Shown here one piece after another: positions 30,503 to 42,000 of a stretch of 64,000 nt of DNA. Every line of letters starts with the position of its first letter. The stretch's first letter is position 1. The notes below the pieces were generated by a model, which saw only the letters and a list, made by a program, of their open reading frames with translations, was not told the DNA's origin and did not search any database. The stretch comes from Azorinus chamasolen (taxonomy: Eukaryota > Mollusca > Bivalvia > Cardiida > Solecurtidae): positions 33,855,784 to 33,919,783 of the forward strand of contig OY755251.1 in NCBI GenBank assembly GCA_963576725.1. Direction: 5' to 3'. Position numbers and translations under genes: made by a program.

Positions 30503-33004
30503 ATGAATGAAATTTTACCGGATCTGTCTACTTCACCTACTCAGGTTGGAAACTTTATTATTTCATATCAACAAGAGATAGATTTCATAACTGAAGATAT
30601 CAAACCATCAGATCTACTACATTTCATACAGACAGACAGAAACACAGAATTATTCTGTGGTGTAGATAGTGCATTTATTCCAAGGGCATTCACAGACTTT
30701 GTGGTTGATTCCAAAGATTGCGACCCGCCAACAGTTGAGACAAATGGAAGTACCACTGTACTGAAACATTCACCTAAGGAAACAGAACACATAGACACAA
30801 TGGATCGGAATTCCAGTGATAGATCTAAGTATGAAAATAGTTACCAACCTGATGTAATTGTTTCTAACTCCCATCACAGGTCTGGACCAGATGGAAGTCC
30901 AGCTCTCTTGCCATCAAAATCACAAGGATTTCTGCCATCAAACATGTGTGAAACTGGTGAGCTTTTTGCTCCTGTGAAGACACTGACATTTTCAGATGTT
31001 GATCAGAGTTCACAAGTGGAGGACAGTTATGCAGATTCTAGTCGACTTGTCTCAACACCCGATAAATCTAGACTGGGCAGCCAGTATAACTATAAACATG
31101 AAGTCAAAACTAATAGAGAAAATCAAATCAGTGATAGTGATAGTGATTCAGATAACAGTCACAGTGGACCACGAGAACATTTTTCTGAGTTTCGTCAATT
31201 GGAAGGGGAGCCTGATGTGGACCTTATCAGTACAGGAGCCTTTTTGCCATCAGCACATGGACTGAACCAGGAATTTATGGACAGTTTTACTGGCAGATCA
31301 GGAAGTGCATTCTCTTCCAGCAATGTTTTCTCTCCCCTGACTAGACAAGGTAATCACTCCCAAGAGAGATATGAAGCAAAAACACCACCGCTACATGTAC
31401 CAAGTGGAGCTAGTCCTTTTGTGAAACAATCTGAAACTAAAGAAGCATACATAAGTAATGAAGATGAGGAGGAAATTCAGTTTGATATGTCACCTTCTAG
31501 AAATCATGCTGGCTTTGGTGCACAAATTAATACTAATATGGGTAGAGAAAATACTGAAACAAGACATATGATGATTGATAGACAGGATTATATGAATAGT
31601 GATAAATTTTATGAGCACAGCTATCCAAATGAACACTCTTTTGAGCCAATAGATAAACAACCCTCTAAGTTTAAGGCAAAAACTACAGCGCCAAAGAATT
31701 TAAGTGAATATTGCGAACAGGCTTACAAAAGCCATAATGCTGAAGTTAAGACTAAAACAGTTAATCTGAAAAGCGATACTAGAGATTTTGATAGATCTGT
31801 GAATAGACAAGGTGATGGTTATGCTACTGAAATGCAAGGGACAGCTGGTGACACAGTACATGGGCCTGATGATACAGGACAGCAGTTTGCACCTGTCTCA
31901 CCATCTGCCTTTGAACAGAGATATCTGCAGCGTACCCAAGTGTCAGTGAAGCTTCCTCAAGCCATGTATGATACAATGACAAGCAATACCTCACATGAGG
32001 AGAGAGTAGAAGACAACTGGGATGACCAGTCAAGGTTTGATCCTCCAGGTCTTCCTTCAGAGTCAGATAGATTACAAAAAGGACTCTGTAGTCCCAAAAT
32101 GGTGAAGTCCCAAATGAAACAAAGTCCCGTGAAAGTGGTAGACCTTCTTCAAACTCATTTACCACACACAACACACAATAGTTTGTCACATGATCAGTTT
32201 GATGAAAACCATTTTCAAAATGCTTCTAATATTACAACAGATCAAAATGTGCAAGGTCATCTTGATAAAATTTATAAAGATACTAGCAACAGTGGAATGC
32301 AAGATAGAAATATGCAAGACAATACAAACAACACAGCTGTTGTTTCAGAAAGTGCTGGTGGAGGCTCCTCAATACTTGTTACTAATAAAACCCAATTTTC
32401 TCAGAATGGAAACAGTAAGAGCCAAGCACCAACTAGAAATGGAAAATTGGGTACCAGTCATGCAGGTCAATTCTCTCAATCTGCTGCACAGAACCAGCAA
32501 CCATCCTCCAGACTTTTGCAAGAAACTATCTCCCAAAAGAGCAAGGTTAATCAAAAGTTTATCTTAGGAAATCCAGCAATGTCCAAATCTGTACCTGCTC
32601 AGAGCAAGGAGACTAACAAACCACAGGAAACTACAAAAAAAACCTCAAATTCAACAGCATGTGCAGGAGCTCGAAAGACAATATTGCATGAATCAGAGAA
32701 AAACTCAGTAATGAGAGCAAAATCAGTTTCTATGGAGACATTGGCACAGAAGCAGAAATCTGGATCAAATGCTGGTCGCAGTGGAAACAAATCAGACCAG
32801 TACTCCTCATCTCGCATTAAGGATGGAGCATCGCATATCCAGAGTAAAAGTGGACCCTCTCAGAAAGATCAAGGAAATGGTCATGGTCACGATCACAGTC
32901 CACACAATATGGACGCTAGGGAGGATAGTCATATAGTCACACAGGTACAGACGGTCAGTCCGGTCCAAGTAGCTCAGTCAGACCGTAATGCTCAGTTATC
33001 TCAG
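30503..33004 (+). CDS. CNTROB: Centrobin exon 1 (834 codons)
   Basis: Open for 2502 bp, ending CAG|GTAGGA in phase 0, which matches the phase-0 start of exon 2. Rich in S, Q, N, D and K with acidic SDSDSDNSHS near residues 211-220. FIPRAFTDFVVDSKDC near 58-73 is the most ordered-looking part. No coiled coil and no domain I recognise. The frame runs only six codons past the donor before a stop, as expected for an exon edge. Confidence 0.85.
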
Positions 33005-36000
33005 GTAGGACAGATGTCGTAGTTGTAGACAGTAGCTGTGCTGTGTCCTCACACCAGTGTAGATCTCCTTAGTCCTCTAACTGATACTAGAGCATAATTA
33101 ACCCTTTCCTCCATGAATATTTAAGAAATGATGACGTGAATATTAATTAGATTAAAAAAATTTATAATGGCACATAAACAAAGGAAATTTTGGTAAATAC
33201 AGAAAATGCATAATCAGATTTACACAATTTTATAAGAAAACAGTGAAGATCCTGATCAGATAGCTTCTGCAGGAGCCATCTGATCAGGGTCTACTCTGTT
33301 TGCAAAGGCATATTAAGGAGTAAAGGATTAACCCTTTCCCTGTTCTGTATTTAGGCCAGCTTTCAATACCTACTGAATATTCATTAATAAAATGGTTATA
33401 AAGAAATATTGAAGGTGGAGCATTGTAGACATTTTGGAAAGCAAAGAAACAGGTCTATAAAATTCTATTAGCAAACAGAGCAGACCCTGATCAGATGGCT
33501 CCTCTAGGAGCCATCTCATCTGATCTGGGTCTACTCTGTTTGCATATGTGTGAAAACACGTTTATATGAGGGAAAGGGTTAAAATAAAGTCTTCATAGTT
33601 TGTTGTCTTCCTAACTGCAGTTGAGTTTATATTTCTTTCATGTATTCAGCGAGAATTGAGTTAAATTCATATAGGAAAGGTATCTTTAGTCTCTTCGGAT
33701 GGTGTAGATCCTGACTAACATGGTCAGTAGCTTTTTTAACCCTTTCCCTCATATACACTTGTTTTCACGCATTTGCAGACAGAGTAGACCCAGATCAGAA
33801 GGCTCCTAGAGGAGCCGTCTGATCAGGGTCTGCTCTGTTTGCTAATGGTATTTGAAAGATCTGTATCTTTAGTTTCTAAAATAGGTACAATGTTCCACCT
33901 TCCATATTTCTTAATAACTATTTTGTTAATGAACATTCAGTAAGTATTAAAATTTGGCCTTAATATATATAGAACAGGGAAAGGGTTAATTCTTTGTATA
34001 CTAATTAATTGTCATATAGAAAGCAATTCCCATGGCATGGCACTGCATTGATCATGGCAGAAACTTTAGAATAAAATCTTTATTACTTCATAGCAAATGG
34101 GGCAGAACCTGATCCAACAGCTCTTGCAGGAGCTGTCGGATCTGTGTCTTCTCTATAAATAAATTGCAAAGGCGTATCAAGGAGTTAAGGGTTAAAATAG
34201 GTGTTTGAAAGTGTATCTATGAAGTAACGGGTTAAGAAGACCCATTGCTTCATGGCATGTTTTACAGACATCAGTAATAACCAGGGTTTTCCCTGACCCC
34301 CTTTTTCTATTGAAATGTCCCTTACATTTTACAAATGACCCTCAAAATTAAGAGGGTCTGTTCTTTACTTTATAGTGAGGGGGTCAAGAGGACCCTAAAA
34401 TTGGACTTTTTGAAGGGGACAAGGGAAAACCCTGAATAACTTTGATTAAAAAACAAACTCATGTTGAAAATATGAGCTGATCAAGGTCTTCACTTTTTGT
34501 TATCCACCAGAACATAATCTGTACTCTGACTGATGTGACCAACAGTGTAAAAACTGATCAGACTGGTCAGTTTCTTTATTGTTTTAAAATCTAAAGGTTG
34601 GTTTGTAAACTTTGTATAGGTTTTATACTGTTTGTTCTTCACAATCCTCTGGTGATCTTAATAATTTCATACTGAGTTGGCTTGCCTCTAAAAACTTGGT
34701 ATTCAATTTCGAATACACAGCATTGAAAGGGTTAAATATCTTACAACTAATACTCTTTAACCCTTTCCTCCATAAATACGCCTTTCTACGCCTCTGTAAT
34801 AATCACTTCTTGAAACCATTGTGATAAATAGAGCATTTGCTCCTATTGGAGCAAATGCTCTATTTATCACAATGGTTTCAAACTACAAAATTCTAAAATT
34901 TTACTTTTCTCTCATAATTGCTCCTTTTGAGTAGATTCATTCAAAGAGGTTGGGTCTAAAAATAGCCTATGGAGGAAAGGGTTAACCCAATTCCGCATAG
35001 ACTATTTTTAGCTCCAACCTCTTTGAATAAATCTACCCAAAAGGAGCAGTTACCAGAGAAATGGAGCATTTTAGAATTGTGTAGATTTGAAACCATTGTG
35101 CTAAAAAGAGAAGGAGCAAATGCTCTATTTATCATAATGGTTTCACAATGAAGAAAATATTCCAAAATAGGGAATTAATATAATACATTAAATACTTGAA
35201 TTGCTCTGATCTAATATTTCGACCACTAAGGTAATCTTTGAAAAAGGCCCTTAGTGGTCGAAATATTAGATCAGAGCAATTCAAGTATTTATGCATAATG
35301 GTTTCAAAAAGTGACTTTTACAGAGGCGTCAATAGGTGTCAATATGAGGGAATGGGTTAAATGCTGTCCACCTTGAGCTAAAACTGCCTAAATGCCATTA
35401 CTTCCCCTACTTACAACTACGTAACTTTGTTGACTTCATCAGCCCGTTACCTGATAGAGATTCCTTAACCCTAACGCTTCATTTCTTAACACTTTCCTTA
35501 CACGCATTAAATAAGTTTCGTTTGAACTTAGATTTAATGGTGTACTATTGTATAGGGGTAACTGCCATGTATTCATCACCTTTTCTTTTACTGAAAAATG
35601 TTTTCAGATTGTCAAACAGATTGGATCCTGATGAGACACCAAGTGACTTATCTGGATCCAAATTACTTGCAAGGCCATCACAAGTTCACCCCATATATTT
35701 ATATTATTATAAAATTCATATTTAACCATTTCCCTGTTCTATATTTAGTCCAATTTTCAATACCTACTGAATATTCATGGACCAAATACATGTAGTTATA
35801 ATGAAATATGGAATGTATAACATTGTAGCTATTTTAGAAAGTAAAGACACAGAACTTTTAAATTCCATTAGCAAACAGAGCAGACCCTGATCAGACGGCT
35901 CCTCTAGGAGCCGTCTGATCTGGGTCTACTCTGTTTGCAAATGTGTGAAAACATGTTTATATGAGGGAAAGGGTTAACCCTTTATATGTTTAATATTCAT

Positions 36001-39000
36001 GTAAGAAATAATGACATCATGAGTGACATTGTTTGATCTGAGTCTCCTCTTTTTGCTGAAGAAATTATAATGGACCTGGCTCTACAGTTTCTATCAATTC
36101 CAAAACAGTTTAGATATACATCCATTTATAAAACTCATCCAATAAATATTCATGATGTCATAACTTCTAACATGAATGGATTAACTCTTTACCTCATAGG
36201 CTATATTTAGATACAACCTCTTTGATTAAATCTACCGAAAAGGAGCATTAACTAGAGAAAAGGAAAAGTTTAGAATTTTGTAGTTTGAAACCATTGTGGT
36301 AAATAGAGCATTTGCTCCTACAGGGCAAATGCTCTATTTATCACAATGGTTTCACGAAGTGTCTTTTACGGAGTCGTCAAAAGTCGTCAATATGAGGGAA
36401 AGGATTAACTCTTTGCATGCTAGAGGCAAAACCGTGATTACCTTTAAAAACAGTTTGGATCCAGATGAGAAGTCGCATAATGCAGCATCCGATTTCTCAT
36501 CAGGATCCAAACTGTTAACACCTTGACCAAATTTTTGCATAGAAATGAGAGAAATTCTATTTAACCCATTCCCTCATATAAACGTGTTTTCATGCATTTG
36601 CAAACAGAGTAGACCCAGATCAGACGGCTCCTAGATGAGCCGTCTGATCAGGGTCTGCTCTGTTTGCTAGTGGGATTTGAATAGTTCCGTTTCTTGGCTT
36701 TCTAAAATGGCTACAATGTTCCACCTTCAAGGTTTCATTGTAACTATTTTGTTCATGAATATTCAGTGGGTATTGTAATTTGAAATAAACATAGAACAGG
36801 GAAAGGGTTAAAAAATTGAATCAGATGGCAATTGTTGCAGACAAACAGTTTCTTAGCGTTCAGAGAGTTAGTCAATCAAACAAGTTATGTTTTATTTGCC
36901 AAGATTGTTTTATTTTACTAAATTCTGAAAGTTGTATAACCGTTTGGATGCAGGAAATTCGTGAAATGGCAAATGCCAACAATGTAGACCAAGATCAAGA
37001 TCAGGGTTTGCATGGTTTTTCATTCAAAATTCTTCAGAAAAATTTATTACTGAGTGGTCGCTATCACAGTCAATCCACATTGAATATTTAGCATTCAAAG
37101 GGGTATAATAATACAAGCAGGTTGTAAACAAAAGTTTAACCCTTTCCTTCATACAAACACCTTTTCACACCTTTGCAAACAGAGTAGACCCAGATCAGAC
37201 GGCTCCTATAGGAGCCGTCTGATCAGGGTCTGCTCTGATTGCTTAAGAAATAATATAGATATAATTCTATAGTTTCTACTATGGCCAAAAGTTTCTGTGT
37301 TCATATGCCATTATAATCTAATACATGAATGATATTCATGATGCCATTATTTCTTATATGAATATTCATGGAGTAAAGGGTTAAGTATATTGTAATATTC
37401 ATAGAATGAGACTTAATCATATTTGTCAAATATTCAATTATCTTTGTAGGGTAATATTTCACACATTTTTGCTTGGATATATATATACAATAAAACCCCT
37501 CTAAACCAGAATTATAGAAGAGAAGAAATTAGATACTTTTAGACTGGTGGCTTAAACTTAAACCCTGCATTAAGCTGCTACCTTCTCCAAGACCAATATT
37601 TTTACTAAATTAAAAGTCCGGTTTAGAGGGATTTTACTGTATATATTTAGCTTTTTACTATTTGAAATTTCCTTCTGATTTTAATTTTATATCAGACTAA
37701 ACACAATGTTTTCAATTAAGATTCTTGCTTTTTTTCAATTATTTGACTATGACTCATGATTTACATGTATGTAACTATAGCATGTTGGTGAGACCAGTAT
37801 AGATGTGCGCGGTATGGAGGATGTACGCCATCAGTTACAGAGCATGCTACGACTGTCACATGACACAATGTCACCACAAGGTTGGTTCTAAGTCTTCTTG
37901 GCAAGACATTTTGTCTTCTTCAATTTTCAATGTCGGGTTTATAATCAGAGAGTTAGCTCATTACCTGAAGAATAATTACCTCATGAATATTAGTGGAACA
38001 TGAACACAGACCTGTATATTTAGCCATGGCAGAAACTGTAGTTTCAGATCTATATTATTTCATAAGCAGACCCTGGTCAGACGGCTCCTACAAGAGAAGC
38101 ATAGAAAGGCGTATTTATGGAGAAAAGGGTTAACCCATTCCCTCATAGGCTATTTTTAGATCCAACCTCTTTGAATAAATCTACGGAAAAGGAGCAATAA
38201 CTAGAGAAAAGGAACATTTTAGAATTTTGTAGTTTGAAACCATTGTGATAAATAGAGCATTTGCTCCTATAGGAGCAAATGCTCTTTTTATCACAATGGT
38301 TTCAAGAAGTTACTATTACAGAGGCATGGAAAGGCGTATTTATGGAGAAAAGGGTTAACTTACTGTGAGGTTATGCTGCAATTAGACAGATAGGTTTTGG
38401 ATTCTATAGGGCTCTTATTGCAAGTTCTAACAATCACATCTTTCTTTGTGGTGCGTTAGAAACCATGATAATTACTTTAGCCTAAGTTTGTTGAATGCTA
38501 AAATGTACAATTCTTTTGGCTATGTGACTAGTAGCAATTGATTTACGATAAATTTGAATGAACGATCTTGTATGACAGATACCATATTTCCTCTTTTCAC
38601 CTTTTATCCCATGAATATTTATACAAGACTTCATGAATATTCAATGATTTAACAATTTACTTGATAAAGAAATATATTTATGTTTTTGCATTCAGAGTAG
38701 ATCCAGATTAGACAGTTCTTGTCTGATCAAAGATTGCTCTGTTTGCTTATATGAAATAATACATGTACAAATCTGAGGCTACAAGTCCCAAATGTGCAAT
38801 TATAAAAAACAACCCAGCTACATGATATTCATAAACTAACTATTGATTACAAGCATATTCAAGGAATAAAGGGGTAAGTGAATAATTCAAATTTCTGTTG
38901 TATATGTACAGTAAAACCCCGCTAATGCGACCACCTAAAATACATATAATTCTGGGTGCCAGATGCAGGTGGTAGCTTAATGCAGGACAAAAGTAATGCA

Positions 39001-42000
39001 GAAAGCTCCTAGAGGAGCTTTTTGCATTACTTTCATCCTGCATTAAGCAACCACCTGCTTATAAGTACAGCTATGGTTATTCTTTAAGTGGTCGCATTAG
39101 AGGGGTTCTACTGTAATTTCTTTCATTTCCAGAGCGTAGCCGTTATGAGCACTCTGAGATTGTGGCTGGGTTCGGCATGGAGATGGGTGATGTGGCTAGA
39201 CAAGGTGACATGTCCTGGAATATACAAAGGTATGTTGACCAAATAAAACATATGCATTGATCAGTCAGAATGTTCAGTATTGAGCTATTTTCCTTTGAAA
39301 ACTTTAATGTTGTGCTAAAAGGCATGGACTGTTAACCACAGAGCTGGAAAAATCCTTAAACTTTTACTCGTCCTGCCAGCTGCTTTTGTCTTTTTTTACT
39401 TAAATTCATTGTTAAAATTTCTTAAATTTTACTCGTCCTGCAAGAAAGTTACCCGTCATGGCGAGCAGACAAGCGGAATTTTCCAGGCCTGAACCAGTAC
39501 TAAAGAGTTATTTTTCTTTGAAAAATTGTTTTTCAGTCTAATCAGGGTCTGCTTAGTTTGCTTATGGATTGATATAGATCTTATTCTAAAGTTTCTGCCA
39601 TGGCTAAATATGCCCTCTGTTCATATGTCAATATAAATTATCATCTACATGTGATTAATGATCTATGAGATAAAAGGGTTAAACCACTTTGTGCTAACAG
39701 GAAGTCCCATGAGGACGATGTGTCTGATCTGTTTCCCAGCTTCATGTCCTCTCAGTATATGGTGGATAGTGGTAATGTGTCAAGGGCAGATACCTCAGTG
39801 CACACAGAGAACCAGCGCCTTAGAGATATGGTTGAGAAAGAGAGGTACAGGAGAAAGGTATGTTTACTGTTTAATATGCAGCACACTAGAGTCTAATTCA
39901 GAGTGAATCAAAACAACTATGTTCTAGGACAAATAAATCAGAATAGAATGGTAACTTTGTTTGTAAACCTCAAATGTATTTAGTTATATAATTACAACAT
40001 AGACAGCAAACATTGTAATAATATAATTGCTATCATTCTATCATTTATCGTCTGGAACAGTACTATACAATATTTTTACTATTTAAATACATGTATGTGC
40101 TGGGTGGTGGATCTTGATGGTAGGGATAGCCCAATCTCATTGAAACCACCCGGATTGCGGCTCGGGACAGCCTTGTGTGTCTCATTTAGTGTCAGTTGAT
40201 CTAGTTTCAGTTTATGATGCTCCTTCTTTAATGATGCTCCTTCTTTCCAGAAACCCCTTAATATTAACCATAAGCTTAACCTGTTTGAATTTTGGAATAG
40301 TCCGTTTGAAAAGTCATCGCTGTAAGGGTTATATATCCGGTTTAAACCCAGTTAAGATGCATGGTTACGTTTGCATCTGACTTGAGTTCAAACTGTCTGA
40401 CATGTTTCTTCGAACTTGAATCAGATTCAATCTAGCAGATGGATTATTCTGCAAATGAATATTGTCTTTGTACGACTTGGAATATTGTCTCTGTGCTATA
40501 GGTATTAATCCATTGTATATAGGTTATTACTGTTCATACTTTTCTTGTTTTTTAACTCTTCGCCTGTTTCTAGCTTAACTTTCTTGCCATTGAAAACATA
40601 TGTAAACAGTTTGGATTCAGACCAGGTTGAACATTTGCGCATGTCTGATCTTAGATCCACACTGGTTGCCACAAATACTTTATTACCTCAAAATATGAGG
40701 ATACAGAATACAATATTATTTTCCCTGATGCTGTAGAGCTAGATGACAACAGAGAAAACAGGAAATACCTAACATACCAAGAGTTAAATAACACATTAAG
40801 TTGTTGTCTATTATTCATCTGGATGTCTCATTGACCAGGTAGATAATCATGTGGTTCCTACCGGTTAGTGATTTCATACTTATTATATATCTTATTTATT
40901 GTATATCTATTGCATATCTTTCATTGACTGGGTAGATAATCATGTGGTTCCTACCGGTTAGTGATTTTATATTTATTGTATATCTATTGCATATATTTCA
41001 TTGACCAGGTGGATAATCATGTGGTTCCTACCGGTTAATGATTTTATATTTAATGTATATCTATTATCTATTACATATCATTCATTGACAGGGTAGATAA
41101 TCATGTGGTTCCTACCGGTTAGTGATTTTATATTTATTGTATATCTATCGCATATCTTTCATTGACTGGATGGATGATCGTGCGGTTGCTTCCGGTTTAT
41201 GATTTCATATCTATTGCATATTTTTTGTATATCCTTCATTGACCGGATGGACAATCATGCGGTTCCTTCCGGCTAGTGATTTTATATCTATTGTATATCT
41301 ATTGTAAATCTTTCATTGTCTGATAGATAATAATGTGGTTCGTTCCGATTATTGATTTCATCCATGTGAAGCACTTTTGAACACACATATCCTGTGTGAA
41401 AAGAGCGCTATATAAATGTGGTATAATAAAAAATTATAATGTATGCAATATCGGAAATAATAGATCTTATATAATTAGGATCCTAATTGTGTGACACTGG
41501 TATTGCACTAAGAATCTCTTTTCGTAACTTTACTAAACTTTGGCAGCCGACAAAAATAAGCACAAGACAAATTCTCTGCAAGCTGAAAGTCACAGGGTTT
41601 TCTTATGCCAAGTGTATTTATTTTAAAATCGTTTCATAAATATTTTGTATGCAATAACGGAAGCGTTTTTCTTTCACCCATAAATTTGCAGTGTGGGACT
41701 GGATCAGACACTAAGGGTTTTAGTGCCTGATCTGGCCCTTTATTGTAAACATAATCCTCATTGCCCGAGTCTCTTATTATTTGTCTGGGGCAGAAGAGCG
41801 CTTTCGCACATTGTAACTGAATTGTTACTTTGTTTAATGTTTGGTACTTTGTATGAGATTGTTTTAATTGAGGGACTCAATGAAGATTAGTTACCCTTGT
41901 TAAATAATGTTGTTCATTTCATTCAATGTTCATTCATAGTAGACGCTGTTCAAGTTTCTTGTCTAAATCTAGGGGACGTATGTAGGTTTGTAACTCACAG

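Noticed and set aside
31824..32189. Minus-strand frames of 76-121 codons opposite exon 1
   Set aside because: Shadows of the plus-strand coding exon, without a separate signal.
35722..36811. TTAACCC as interstitial telomeric repeats
   Set aside because: The motif is not tandem and differs from TTAGGG/CCCTAA; it marks element ends at TTAA.
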